The notes under the pieces: generated by a model
Databases searched by the model: none
What the model was told of the DNA's origin: nothing
Seen by the model: the letters and a program-made list of their open reading frames with translations, nothing else
Position numbers and translations under genes: made by a program
DNA from: Periconia sp. R9002
Taxonomy: Eukaryota; Ascomycota; Dothideomycetes; Pleosporales; Periconiaceae
Length of the DNA stretch: 64,000 bases
Direction: 5' to 3'
Assembly (NCBI GenBank): GCA_023627715.1
Contig: JAMAHW010000012.1
Coordinates: 124,001 to 188,000 of the forward strand
In this document: positions 22,428 through 34,704 of the stretch, one piece after another
Position numbering within the stretch: the first letter of the stretch is position 1
Layout of the letters: each line of letters starts with the position of its first letter

Positions 22428-23412
22428 GTTGAGATGCTAATCAATTTGAAAAGCAGAAATGGAGAAATGGTGGCTTTTGCTACATTCTCAACATCCTGAA
22501 CTATTGTGTACACTCCCTCGATCCTTCAACAGACGCACAAACGCAACGTCGCTCTGACGTCATGTCCGGTCTTTCACGCCCCGAATCGAACGATCCAGTA
22601 CAGTCGTACCAATCGTTATGAAAATTACGCGCCGCTAGAGAAGTGGTGATGTGATGCGGGACGCGTTAACGTTTGGGCGTTGTTGGCGAGAATCGATGAT
22701 GCAGTCGGATATCACGTGCACCCTTTTCCTTCGGACCCACTTAACCAGACATCTTTAAAAGTTAATTTTTCTCCATTTGGAAACACAAAGTCAATGCTAA
22801 ATACCTGTACGCAAAAATCAGATCCCAAGTTACAGGCTCTTGCCCTCCTTCTTCCCTTCCTCCAAAATGGTCCACAAAGGGCATCTTTATACATACGTAT
22901 ACCCTGCTACAACATCAACATCTCCATTTTCGAAATCGCACACATCTCTGAATCAATGAACTAATCAATCAATCCATCAACGACATATACATAAAAATCG
23001 ACTTCCATCCTAACGTACATATACACATATAGCTACATACTAACTTCCTCCCAAAAAGCAAACCAACAACCCAACTTCTCCCGTACCCCACTCCCTAAAC
23101 AAGTCCAAAACCAAAGCTGTATTCCTTCTCCTTCTCCTTCTCCCTAACCGGCATGTATTTCCTAATTCACATCATCTCACAGATGAAGCGAGTACCTCAC
23201 CTGTCTTCACATATATACCGACCCTGCGTAGCCCCAAGGATCTGACAGTACCGTAGAGAGCCCAGTCTATTCGCAAAGCTGCGTGTAGCACGCAATCTAT
23301 GTAGGCTCAACCCCCCCTGTCGGCCTCATTAGTTGAAGCCATACAATCCGAATCAAATGAATTGGATACAAATATTCACGAACCTATCAGTACATCCAAC
23401 CTTACATAACCA
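22428..23412. other. divergent intergenic region
   Basis: Nearly 1 kb between the SDR gene (-) and the unrecognised gene (+). It holds the promoters of both. A short CTTCTC repeat lies at about 23123-23143. Nothing else was recognised. Confidence 0.35.
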
Positions 23413-24922
23413 ATGCCACATCACCCCGCAGCCGCCTCGTCGGTAGCTGAGTCCCATGCCCCACATCTCACAACCACATCTCACAACGTAACAGAGTTTT
23501 GCGCTTCTCCCAAAATTCACCTAGCAGTCTACTACCATCTTAATCATTCCGAAGACAGTCAGCCTGACCGACCCTGCAGGCGCTGTAACCTGGATAGAAC
23601 TCTACCAAGTCATGAAGGAGCGTTACCCCGAGCTCCCTCATGACGAAGCCTACGTCCAACTTCTCCACGACGCGTTCGTCAAATTCCCTCAAGAAGTCAC
23701 CACGATCGTCAAACCAGCCTTGCCCAATGTTACGAAACAATTACCGGAGATTGCTGAGGCGATCGCGACCTTGTACGGTGCCCCTAAAGCTCGCTTCGCG
23801 AGTCGCATGGCTGGCGTGGTTAGGAACGTGAGTTTAGACGTTGCACAATCTAGTGCTCATAATATTACCGCGACTGTGATTGACGGCCAGGATTCTGTAC
23901 GACGTGGGAAAGAAGCTGTCGCGGGCATTCAGAATTCCAACGGTCCAGAGCTACTTGGGGCTCTGACGGATGATGGGGGGCCGGCGACGAAGGATATCAA
24001 GGGTGCCACAGTCATACGCCAGTCGAGGTTTGGACTGGATTACAGCGGGTGGGCGCAGAATATACTTATTTCGAAAGCATTCGAAGTATACTGCGGGAAG
24101 CAGGCGCTGAAACAGCTTGGCCAAAGCGTCGACAAGATCGCGGAAGAAACATATAACATGAACAGTCTTCTAGCGCAAGGCAGCGGTGGACCGGACGGTC
24201 ACGCGCGACATGTCTACGACTTCATCGAGGGGAAAATCGAAGACGACTTGGAGGATGAGGGTGATCATCTCTACTTTATTTACCATCGTGATACGAACTG
24301 GACTCCCACCTTCAAAAAACTGATTAGGGCAAGACCCCTTCCCGCCTCCTTCTGCGCCATCTTCCACGATCTCGACATCGCGTGTCAAAGACTCCAACAC
24401 ATCCGACGCCAGTTGGGCGCGGAACGCGAGGATGGGAAGGATGTGGTGCTGCATCTTCTGCTTCCTGCTTGGTGTCCCGTTGCCATCATTGAACCGCTGC
24501 ACTTTCCAGATGAGCTACAGCCGTTTCGGATACACGGCCTAAAGCACAAAGGGCAGCCTTACACGACGTTCAATCTACCCGCTGCACCGTTGAATCTTCT
24601 GGACGGGGTGGGAAATAAGCTTGATCCTAAGGGATGGACCACCAAAGCCGGGATAGGTGGATGGGCAACAGCAATGATTACGGGTACTGCTGCGAATATT
24701 GGCAGTCTAGCTCTCGGTGCTAGTACAAGTGCAGCCATAGGATTACCAACCGGGGGCATTGGATTTGTTGTCCTAGTACCAATATGGGGTGGTGCATTTT
24801 TTTCTTCAATGCCTACTGTAATAGCCGCTTCACGTAAAGTTCGTGACTCGCTGCAAGAAAAACCCCGTATTTTGGGCTCCCTAAATATTCTGGATATCAA
24901 TCTTACGTCGTTCACGGACTAG
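23413..24922 (+). CDS. unrecognised protein with glycine-rich hydrophobic tail
   Basis: The main exon reads from about 23525 to the stop at 24922. Codons upstream of the ATG at 23612 (VSLTDPAGAVTWIELYQV) look like protein, so I suspect an earlier exon. ATG at 23413 (MPHHPAAASS) followed by a GTAGCT...CTAG intron (23443-23524) keeps phase 0 and gives about 475 residues; using 23612 gives 436. The first 130 residues are helical with acidic and Pro patches. The middle is hydrophilic (FIEGKIEDDLEDEGDHLYFI). Residues about 385-440 form a hydrophobic Gly/Ala-rich stretch (GGWATAMITGTAANIGSLAL, then GLPTGGIGFVVLVPIWGG) that could be a two-helix membrane hairpin. No family is recognised and no function is assigned. 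Confidence 0.7.
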
Positions 24923-25798
24923 AACTATCGCATTTGTTTTAATATGTAGCCCTTACTTCTTCTTTCTCTTTCCCTTTCCCTTTCCTTTTCCAGTTCCCTT
25001 TTTTCATATTTTCTAAATCCCTCCAACGTGGTCCTCCTTTCTATTTCAGCTCCTAGATGTACATTTATATCTTTATTTCTATCCAGACAGAACGCCTTAC
25101 AAGAGACAAAAAGAAAAAAAACCGCAGGTACACCAATAACTAGAAAAATCTTAGCAAGCGTTCAGTTCGATTTTATCAAGACGCGATCGCTCAATAGCAG
25201 CCATCCTTACCCTAGAAGACAACGACTGAGCCTATATCACACGCCATTCTCTATCCCACATACATCCACGTTCCCAGCCATTCCGACTCAGTCACCGAAA
25301 ACCACGAATATCATTTGAATCAAACCGGTTTTTTTGTTTTCAATACTGATACCAGTCCAATCCCCTCCGTCCCCCCTTTCCATAAGTCCTAGACGGCACA
25401 CATGTGATGTGTTCCGCGAAATCCTCAAGACCAACCAATTGTTATTTGCTAAGTAGAACTGGGGGGTGGGGGTTTGTGGTGCGAGTCGCTAGCAGAGCGA
25501 AGGGTACACAACTGCGTTTGAACACATCTCGAATCGCGAGGGTTTACTGCTTTGAAAAAACTGGGAGATAAGCGCTGATGTTAATTTTTTTTTGTCCGTG
25601 TGTAGGTTGTTCTCGTTCAGGGATGAAGCAATCGACTCATACATCACCCAAGAATCTAAATTGGGAAAAGTGATGCGGGAAAAAATTGTTCAAGACATAA
25701 TATATACAACACAGCCCCTAGAAACAGAACTTCAAAAGAGAAACACGTCATGTTTCTCTTCCCTTCCACATCATCCCGCTCCCAATCCGCGTATTTCT
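24923..25798. other. intergenic region between convergent genes
   Basis: This is the 3' flank of both neighbours. A TTTCCC-type pyrimidine repeat lies at about 24965-25000. No supported gene is present. Confidence 0.35.
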
Positions 25799-27861
25799 CT
25801 ACACTTTGCCGTGGGTCGCGCTGACCACGCTCGATCTCCTGGCCTGGAGTATCTCGTCATCCTGCGTAGGCGGGCCTTGGTAGTTCTTGCGACCCCAGAC
25901 GTAGTACCTAAAATCCGTTAGCAAAAAAATCAATGGCATGCTCACGGAACCAGGAACTCACCAGACAGTAGCAATCACGAAGAAAGCGAAAAACACGACC
26001 GAAGCGTAGTTCATCAGGGGAGCCGAAACAGGGATAGCAGTAGGCATGCAGAAGAGCGGGATGGCGAGAAGGGACCATGCTGCATCCGTGTAATTAGTGC
26101 CTAGCGGACAAAGCGCAGGGTATTGATAGAGACATACCGAGAGAAACGACGTTGCAGAACATGCCCAAAGCTCCAAGATGGAAGCTGCCATCCTTGATCT
26201 GCTTGCGCCCGCCAAGCAGTGATACAGCAATGGGGCACGCATAACTGAGAGTCAGGCAAATGACACCAACACCTGAGAAGGCGTTGAAAGCAGCCGTGGA
26301 GCCAAAGTAAATGAGACCGAGGATCAGCTGAACGCCCATACTGAGCATCATGGCGTTGAGCGGTACGTCCAAACCCGTGTGCACCGTCTTCCACCACTGA
26401 GAGCCGGGGATAGCGCCGTCACGCGCAAAGGCCCAGGTGCAGCGGGAGGCAGCCGTGGTGCATCCGATTCCACAGAACAATCCAAGAACGAGGAGGGGCG
26501 TGAGAAGACCAATGGCACCGCCAGATGAGCCGACGGCGGATTTGATGATGACGGGGACAGGTTGGCCGGACGCGAGAGCGGCAAGCATAGCCTGGTCGGG
26601 GAGAACGAAGACGAGGGGGATGAGGAAGAAGAGACCAGCGCAAGTGTTCAGGATGATGGTTCCAACCATAGCCTTGGGAACCTGCGTGGCGGGCTGTTGG
26701 ACCTCTTCACACATACTGTGCACCTGTTAGCAATTTGGCTACAATGGGAGAGGATTACCGCAATCGGGATTGGCGCAATGGGATAAAGAAAGGTCGCTCT
26801 GGGATACGCTTTTGGGGGCTTGGCGCGTGGGTGCAATGGGGCAAAAGGAAATGGGCATTGTCGCTCTGGCAGAGGGAGGCTCACGAAATGATCATGCCGG
26901 TGGAAGATGTCGCGTAGGCTGCATGTAGGAGGCCGACCATGAAGGACCAGCCGGGGGTCCATCCGCTGTTGCTTGGGTCGAATTCGGTGAAGACATAGTG
27001 GGCGTTATGACGGCCTTCTTTGGCCAGGGCAAGCACGCAAACAACGATGCAAATAACACCAGCAAAAGTCCAAAAGATGGCAAAAGTCTAGGAAGGGTAA
27101 GTAAGGAGTGGAAAGGGAGGAGAACCCGATATTATATTTTGGGGGTGGGAGAGTAAGGAAAAGTTAATTCTCACATCCAACCAAGGTAGCCACTTGTTGC
27201 CAAAAGCAGCAACCAAGTTACAGACGAGAGTGATGGCAAGGAAGATAAGGTAGATCTGCCAGGCCTTGCCTTCGAAGATGCCCACGGCAGGTTCTGTTTC
27301 AGTGGCAGGGACGCTCTCGAACACATTGATGCAGGCCGAAAGGAAGAGGGCCGTGCCGAAGTTGACGGCTAAGGTAATAGTGATGTTTCCGACAACAAAG
27401 GCCCAGCCGCAAATCCAAGAAACGATTTTCCTGTACGAAGGGGCTGAGAGCATCCATGTCTGGTAGTAGACACCGCCCGAGGTGGGGTAGACGCTGGTGA
27501 TCTCGCCCAAGCTGGCGGCGACGCAAAGAATGATGAGCGATACGGCGAACCATCCCCAGATTATGTTGGCAGGACCGCCACCAATGACGGGGTAGACCAA
27601 GGTGGTGGAGAGACCGTAGGGAATCGATGCGAGGACGAAGGACATGAAGGCGACCTGGAGGGTAGAGCGATTGCGCACAAGCTCGGACTTGTAGCCCATG
27701 GCTTCGAGCATATCATCGGCAGCGACGACTTCGCCATTGTCTTGCGATTGCTTCGCGCCGATGCTGAGTTTCCTGTCCTTGTTGACGTTGCGGTGTTGCA
27801 GGGAGTGGCCGTGATCGGCAGCGTATGCATCCGACTGCATTGCCGGAGAAGAAGAGGCCAT
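25799..27861 (-). CDS. APC-family amino acid/GABA/choline permease
   Basis: A plasma-membrane transporter of the amino acid-choline subfamily of APC carriers (yeast Uga4, Hnm1). Five exons (27861-27175, 27087-26885, 26715-26138, 26079-25962, 25907-25799) all join in frame and give 564 residues. The N-terminus is cytosolic and hydrophilic, followed by about 12 spans. Motifs seen are IPYGLSTTLVYPVIGGGPA in TM1, ASLGEITSVYPTSGGVYYQT (the family E-x-x-S-x-x-P-x-x-G-G block), and MIISMCEEVQQPATQVPKAM, recreated by joining exons 2 and 3 and typical of GABA/choline permeases. The C-terminal tail is short (ARRSSVVSATHGKV). Upstream on the sense strand a TTTAAATA (about 27950) and a long pyrimidine tract form a usual fungal promoter. 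Substrate is not determined. Confidence 0.9.
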
Positions 27862-29754
27862 GGCAGAGATCAGTGGATTTGCGTGTATATTTCTGTATAT
27901 ACGGTCTATATCATCAGGCAGCGATGGGGAGAGATGTGGTGAGGTGGTATATTTAAATGAAAGTGACGATCAAAGTATAAGACGAGACGGAAAAGATTGT
28001 GTACGAAGTATCTTATCAACACTGAGGCGCAAACGAAGAACAAGAAGCAAAAGAGGGGGAGAAGGAGGCGTAGGGGAGCGGGGCAAAGGAGAGAGGATGG
28101 AAGGATGCGGAAGGACGAGACGGGGTAAGGTTATGAGGCGCGCAGGTGGGAGAGGGGAGGGTGTAGATGAGGGAAGACAAGGGATGAGGTTGAGAAAAGA
28201 TCGCGTGGGCTATGACCCACTGAGGCAAGGGCCTTGCCCGACTACCAGAGTTTAGGCAGGTGCAACCACAGCAAACCCTGATGGAGCATGCGCGATATAC
28301 TTGGCGGCCTGTGCTGGCTAGGCCTCAAGAAGATTAGCCTTCCTTTTAGATCTCGTGGAACCCTGAGAGAAGATTTTTATCGCCCAATCAAAAAAGGATC
28401 GATTCAACTGGATTTGCGCCTAGAGCGGTGGAAAAGGGCCGACCATCGTGTCTGCTAATGGAAGACAGCTGCTGTACAGGAAGAATGACGTCAAATTGTG
28501 AGGCGCAGGCAGTAGACGTGTGGAAACAACAACTATTTGCATCATCTTCTTTTTTTCCCGTTTGTTTTGACCAGTTCGTTATCATGCACAGTCTCCAAGG
28601 TTGGTCGCTTGCATGGCCGCATCGGTAGGGCTGGATAAGAACACGAGGCGGACACGTGACGCTCGCCTAAACTCGAACCGGGTGCTCGGAGGCCTGATGC
28701 AACATCAATCACTTTCTTGACCCTTGGCGTGGTGGACATTTCGGATCTGCCTGGTGTTGGTTGCAGAGAGGAGAAATAAATTGATGATACCGTTACAGAA
28801 AGCGTCTTCCCTTTTTAATGGACACTCCCGAGAGCTCATAAAACAAAATCAAACTCTAAGCACGACTTGGTATTGTCACTCCGGGCATTGATTGGATGGC
28901 AGGCCTGCAACACCAGATTGAGAGGTTTTTTTTTCTAATGATTTGCCATGGGGCAACGCTAACAGGGTTCACTCCCGCTTAGCAGCAATCATTCAAATAA
29001 AGACGCACGAACTGGCGTCAATCTACACGCCTAGTTCCGACGCCGTTTCGACGCCATCTGTGTTCTGCATTTGATGTTGCCGCGGTACGGTAACGTATGC
29101 CTTGCATCCGGACGTTTTCTAGAATCCTTCCTCGATTAGACTTTTTGACTAGACAATCATCCCTCGCTCCCGCCGCTTGTTCGTGTATCCATGTCACTCC
29201 CGCATTGAATATCCCCATGCAGCAAAAAATTGCTTGATGGTAATTCACACACATGTCAAACAGGCGATAGCCGGCGGAGGGACGAATGCGGCTAGCGTCA
29301 ATTAGTCACCACCTGCAGGCTTATGTACTGCTCAACTCTCCACTCCTCGAGTACATTTACGCCCTACGTCCACGAATACACATGGCCTCAATATCTTCCA
29401 CAATGCCCACATGCATCACACGTACGAGCCGCCACTGCCTCTATAAAAAGATGAAGCCGCCGCCGGCTCCCCAGACTCACCACCCCGTGGATCCCCAATC
29501 TCCCTCCTCGTCTTCTGTTACTGACCGTCCCCATCCTCCTATCTCTCCGACTACCCCCTAGACCCACATCCTCACAGTGGGAGCCCCTCACCAGCCCCTT
29601 GTTACATTCCACCACCACACCCGCTCTGCCCGCGACCCCTAACCCAAAATCTTAGCCAGCGCCTAGCCTCACCCACTGCGCAATTGTATCCATTCGTACA
29701 GGACATCTACAAAGAGTCGGGAAATCGAGGCCTACTGGGCGCAACACGGCGGCC
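27862..29754. promoter_or_regulatory. divergent intergenic region, permease / dehydrogenase
   Basis: About 1.9 kb between divergent genes. The left part (27862-28250) is the permease promoter and leader: TTTAAATA near 27950, then a strong purine run on the plus strand (28020-28200) that is a CT-rich leader in sense orientation. The region 28400-29700 has only short frames without domains. No tRNA was accepted. Confidence 0.4.
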
Positions 29755-30846
29755 ATGCACCACACCATCGTCGCCCTCGAGCGCATCCACCAGCCCCTCC
29801 CTGACGCCTTCGACTTCGGGCCCGATGTCACCTACAACCTGATCACATACGACACGACAACCACGCGCGCTCTCCTGCACGAGCGCATCCGCGAGGCCAC
29901 CATCGTAATCGTCACCACAGTCACCCTCGACGCTGAAACCGTCTCTACCAATGTTGCCCCGCACCTGCGCCTCGTCGCCGTCATGGCCACCGGCACGGAC
30001 CCTGTCGACCTCGCTGCCTGCAAAGCCAGGGGCATCAGGGTGACCAACTGCCCGGCCGCTAACGTCGACGCTGTCAGCGACCACGCCATCAGCCTCTACT
30101 TCGCCGCCCGCCGCCGCACTGTTATGCTCGACCGCCTCACCCGCGAAGTCCCCAGCCAGTGGAAAGCCAATCGCACCCTGGCCCCCCACCTGCGGTACAA
30201 GGACGGCAAGCCACCTCTGACGAGCAAAGACGAAGTCATGGGCATAGTCGGGTATGGCGCGCTGGGGAAGCACATCGCAACGCTGGGTCGCGCATTGGGC
30301 ATGGAGGTGCTGGTGGCAGCGAGAAAGTCTCCATCTCCCTCCGACCCTTCATCACTCTCCACCTCCACTAACGCTGTAAACCCTCTCCTTCCTTCCCCTT
30401 CCCCAAACACCACCAATCCCTTGGAAGAGCCCCCACGCACCCCCTTCCCTGAAGTCCTCCGCCACGCCACCCTCCTCATCATCTCCCTGCCCCGCACCCC
30501 ATCCACCCTTTCACTCCTCTCGACCCCGGAATTCGCACAAATGCACCCCTACGCCGTCGTCGTCAACATTGCGCGCGGCGGCATCGTAGACGAGCACGCC
30601 GTCCTGCACGCCCTGCAGACAGGCCTCATCGCCGGGTACGCCACCGACGTCCTGGCCGTGGAGCCCGCCGAAGGTCCGCAGGACAGCCCGCTCCTGAGCG
30701 AAGAGGCCAAGGACCTGAATTGCACCGTCAGTCCGCACCTCGCATGGTTTGCGCAGCGCACGTTGAAGAATCTGGGTGCTATTTTGAAGGAGACGGTTGA
30801 GGCCTGGGTGCGTGACGGGGTCGAAGAGAAAAATGTTATTGTGTAG
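29755..30846 (+). CDS. D-isomer 2-hydroxyacid dehydrogenase
   Basis: A single-exon 363-residue NAD-dependent D-2-hydroxyacid dehydrogenase of the glycerate/phosphoglycerate/formate dehydrogenase family. It reduces a 2-oxoacid such as hydroxypyruvate or glyoxylate in the cytosol. The N-terminal flavodoxin-like substrate domain runs to about residue 105 and ends in RVTNCPAANVDAVSDHAI. The cofactor domain carries GIVGYGALGKHIATLGRALG (about residues 163-182). VVNIARGGIVDE holds the catalytic Arg, the Glu follows in DVLAVEPAEG, and the catalytic His in SPHLAW completes the triad. Between the cofactor motif and the Arg there is a Ser/Pro/Thr-rich insert (residues about 195-225) not typical of the family, probably a surface loop. 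Codons are strongly C-ending, suggesting good expression. The exact substrate is unknown. Confidence 0.9.
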   Translation: MHHTIVALERIHQPLPDAFDFGPDVTYNLITYDTTTTRALLHERIREATIVIVTTVTLDAETVSTNVAPHLRLVAVMATGTDPVDLAACKARGIRVTNCPAANVDAVSDHAISLYFAARRRTVMLDRLTREVPSQWKANRTLAPHLRYKDGKPPLTSKDEVMGIVGYGALGKHIATLGRALGMEVLVAARKSPSPSDPSSLSTSTNAVNPLLPSPSPNTTNPLEEPPRTPFPEVLRHATLLIISLPRTPSTLSLLSTPEFAQMHPYAVVVNIARGGIVDEHAVLHALQTGLIAGYATDVLAVEPAEGPQDSPLLSEEAKDLNCTVSPHLAWFAQRTLKNLGAILKETVEAWVRDGVEEKNVIV

Positions 30847-32013
30847 TGTAGTGTAGATGTAGTTGTAGATGTAGATGTAGATGGAGTAGAACTGACGAAT
30901 AGAAAAGTAGAAAGCATGTTTTATTTTTTAAAAAAAGATCTTGCGAACCTTATCTTTCTCGTAACTCAAAAACTTGAACTTTTTTGTTTTAAAGCAGCGT
31001 AGAATCTGTTTCACACCCAATTACAAAAACCTCACTTACATTGCAACCTACATATGTACTAAGTACATGAGGCCCTTAGTAGACAGATATATAGAACGGA
31101 CCGTGGAAATCCATTTATTGATTCACTCATCATCACTTCTATTTTCTTTTATATATAATTTCACGTCTGGAAAAGCATCATACATACTACGAGCCAACTA
31201 ATACCAAGGCGTTTATCAAGGGGTTGCAGTTCCGGCTGTTTATTATTTGCTGAGGTGAGATGGAATTTACTGATTGCATGCACCTAAGTAGGGAGCCAGA
31301 CTTATAACGTATCTCTGTAGTGGTGACATAATCGCCTCAGGGTCGGAAGTTTCGTCCAAACGGCATTTTACTTGTTGAGGTGATATCAATTGGATGGCTC
31401 TCCCGCGAGTTGGAGTTGGCGTACGATTGATGCCGTCATGAACAGCACTCACAGGCCCACCTACGTCTTTGGCTCGCTATGTCTACTAGACATTCATTGG
31501 TACTGGCTTTACACCCCGCAGTGTACATGTGAAATCCAGATAAGTTCCGCATAGTTCAACTACCACTGACCAGGGACTTGTAACTTTATATCTTGGTCCT
31601 GCTTTTTAGTATGTGGTACTCGTCTCATCTCAGTTTGATTTCCTTTCCTATCCTCACACGACTGCGACGATCACTCAATTACCTTCCTCTTCGTTCACCA
31701 TATATTCCCGAAGTAGTATAGCGTAATAGATCTATTTCACTTCCTCACCTAGACATACATACGTTCAACAAAGTGACAACGCGGGCAACGACGCGGACGT
31801 CCTGCACAAAGACTATATATTGTCGTCTCCCAAGAAGCAACCTCTCACTCTCAATCCTTAACCCTACACCATCACCACGCACGCACGAGGCAGACCGTTT
31901 GCTAGCAAGCGCAAACAGTAAACAGTTTGACGCTCCAGAGCACACAATTCGTAAATACAAACCAGCTCACGCAACAACCGCTACCTCAGTCAATCATATT
32001 CCGATCCCTCACG
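30847..32013. other. intergenic region with GTAGAT microsatellite
   Basis: Just after the dehydrogenase stop (about 30843-30885) there is a short run of GTAGAT/GTAGTT hexamers. The remainder, to 32013, is AT-rich with no supported gene. The last 300 bp form the leader of the next gene. Confidence 0.4.
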
Positions 32014-32985
32014 ATGAATCAAGTCAACACCCAGCCATTTCGATTTCTGGATTTGCCTCCGGAATTACGCCTCATGGTGTACGACGAGCTCCTTTTAGTT
32101 CGAACTGTCCACGAACGACTACCCTGCGACCAAGCAGGTCCGCCGCACAACGCCCCCCTCACCTCCCTCATAATCGTAACCCGCAGCCTCCCCATCACAA
32201 ACCTCCTCCCTGTGTGCCGCCAACTCAACTCCGAAGTCACCCCGCTCCTCCACCGCGGGCAGCACAAGGCCCTCTTCGAAGAGCCTTCGCGCCTCCTCCT
32301 CTCCCAAGACTATCCCTCGACCCTCCTCCGCGACGAACGCACCTTCCTCGAGAAAATCTCGAAAAACAACCTCCACCCCACCCACATCCCCCAAGCGCGG
32401 CACTCCCCGCGCCTCCACTCCTTCCTTCTCAAACTCTCCCTCCAACGCGATTGCGTCCGCCAATACCGCCGTTTCACCCTCCAAACCTGCCGACAAGCCG
32501 AGAGAGACTTGAAACCATACATCCCACCCCCGACCATCACCCAAAAAACAAACTTCCACATTCAAATCCGCGTCCTCCTCCGCGATCCTAGCACCGGCGA
32601 AGCGGATCGTCGCGGTATGTCGAAACGCGAGTACGCTGGACTCCCTCCTCGCAACTTTCCAAACTTTGTCAACTTTCCAGACCCCTTCCCACCCTCCGTC
32701 AGATCACGCTTCGAGGCCCTCCAATCTCTCCTCAACGAAGTGCGATACCCTGGGTTCTACGACTTCCGCACCATGTTCAACAACCCGGCGGATGATATGG
32801 TGTGGGCATATCCGACTGCCGTACGTGATGAGGAAGGGAAGGTGGTGTGGTTTCTTAATGTGGGGAAGATGGGGGGGTTTGCGGATAGGGAGTTTGATTG
32901 TGCGGTATTTGCGATGATGGGGGATGTTGGAAGTAAGGAGTGGGAGGAGGGGTGGGAGGATGAGGGTTTCAGGGGCCTTGGGTGA
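32014..32985 (+). CDS. F-box/2EXR-like domain protein
   Basis: A single-exon protein of 323 residues. I start at the ATG at 32014 (MNQVNTQPFRFLDLPPELRL); the longer frame begins with a non-ATG codon. Residues 9-30, FRFLDLPPELRLMVYDELLL, are the core pattern of the fungal F-box-like/2EXR family, a helix pair usually placed at the N-terminus. SLPITNLLPVCRQLNSEVTPLL continues the family's second block. The remainder is hydrophilic with Pro-rich joints and no membrane segment or catalytic motif. F-box proteins link substrates to SCF ubiquitin ligases, but many 2EXR-type proteins have no tested role, so the function is only suggested. Codons shift from C-ending in the first two thirds to G-rich at the end, and the last 60 residues are acidic and Gly/Trp-rich. 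Confidence 0.75.
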   Translation: MNQVNTQPFRFLDLPPELRLMVYDELLLVRTVHERLPCDQAGPPHNAPLTSLIIVTRSLPITNLLPVCRQLNSEVTPLLHRGQHKALFEEPSRLLLSQDYPSTLLRDERTFLEKISKNNLHPTHIPQARHSPRLHSFLLKLSLQRDCVRQYRRFTLQTCRQAERDLKPYIPPPTITQKTNFHIQIRVLLRDPSTGEADRRGMSKREYAGLPPRNFPNFVNFPDPFPPSVRSRFEALQSLLNEVRYPGFYDFRTMFNNPADDMVWAYPTAVRDEEGKVVWFLNVGKMGGFADREFDCAVFAMMGDVGSKEWEEGWEDEGFRGLG

Positions 32986-34704
32986 GAAGGGGCGAAGTGT
33001 TTGATGTATAAGGGCGGGATGGATGTGCGAGGTGTGATTTGGGTGTATATGAAGGGTGGGATGTCGGCGTATATACGGAGTCTCTTTTGTTTTTCCCTTT
33101 CCTTTTCCTTTGATTATATCTTTCTTGTGGATGGAATCTCTGGGATTTGAAGCGTATCAGCATGATCCGGCTATCACATATCACGATATACCCGGCTTGT
33201 TTTTCTTTCTTTCTGTTTTTGTCTTTTTGTGTTCCATTTCGAGAGAACGAACATGAAGAGACAACATTGAAATCTACATATATTAATCAACAATAAAATA
33301 AAGAGCATTTAAAAAATCGACTCCTATCATGTACTCCTTTTCCACTTCCTCCTTCCACCACCAACCCATTCTAAGATAACGCCCACCAACGTCTCCATAA
33401 TTTCATTGCTCCTCAGACATTAGTCCCTGTGTTACTTTCATTAACACCCACCTTCTCATGTGTAAACTTTCACATCTATCTTTAACATCACATCATCACG
33501 CTCATCACAGACCCATCACAAACCCCTTCCTAACCCCCTGTTCTCCGCACCCGCTAATCTTCATTCCCACAATACACCGTCCTCTTCCATGCATTCGCCC
33601 TCAACCATCCCATACACCTTAGCACTCCGCCCCCCGATTTGATAAAACATTAAGCACGGTTCCTTCAAGAGTGTACTCATCTCTCAGCATTTGGGACAGC
33701 AAAATTATGTGTGTGCGTTTTTTGCATTATGAGACCTGTCTATCACGAATGGCCATCGATCTCAAGAAATGATAATCCTTGATGTAACGGATGAATGTCA
33801 CGATACACTCTTATTATCTCTTTCTATCCCCTTTTTACCCCATCCCAACCAAGACCCTAAATTGCCCACCTATAATCCAATCCACCACTCCCGTAATTGA
33901 GTTTTTTCTCTGGGTCGAGTGGTGTATGCTGGTGTGGTGTGTTTTTATTGGATAGAAGAATGGTACAGGATGATGGGTTGAGTGGTTTTTGCAGGCGTTT
34001 GGGGAGGCAGGGCGAGGGGGAAGAGAGGGTGGGTGGTTTGGGGCCTTTGCAGGTTGGGCGTTGGGATTGGTTAAGCAAGGAGGGTTGGTTCCCGTGGCGC
34101 TAAAACTGTATTTTTACCTTAGTGTATGTCGCAACAGAGCACGTCGTTGCGTTCTCCTGCCTAGTATCGACACTGTAAATAATTCATACTTCTTATATTT
34201 TCATGTCCATGACTCTACTCTCGCCTTGGGTTCGTGAATCAACGGACGCGTTTTTGGTGGTGCAATCGTGAAAAAACGGCATGGTCACGTGCGGGTCGTG
34301 TTCACTCGTGGTCCCATTTGAACAATTCGGATAAGACGAGGTTACAAGAAGATGGGAGTTAGTGATGAGGGAAAAGGATAGTAGTTAATGTGATAAAACT
34401 CCCTAGTTATTCACTGTGTGATATTTTATAGCTGGATGATAAAGTAGCAGATTCGCAACCAACGAAATCTCCAAACGCAATGGACAGTGAAAGGTGACCC
34501 TCGACCTCGACCACGCTTACGTCATCGTGCAGTGTTGACAAACAAATATCAACGAGACTTTGGTATCTACCCCTCGACCCTCGTTCGTCAACAGCCTCAG
34601 TCAACCCACGCCAAGTAAGTTCACAATGTTATCTCCATTCGCACCATCAAAGCGTTAACAAATAACCCAGAACCAACTCCTTCCTTTCATCTTGTCCACC
34701 AGCG
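32986..34704. other. intergenic region
   Basis: About 1.7 kb without a supported gene. Only short frames without domain features are present. The last 250 bp form the leader of the next gene, where a spliced 5' leader is possible. Confidence 0.35.

Noticed and set aside
28660..28720. tRNA-like GGTTCGAGTT box (minus strand)
   Set aside because: It resembles a B box, but the flanking bases do not form a T-arm or acceptor stem, and no A box or anticodon arm can be placed.
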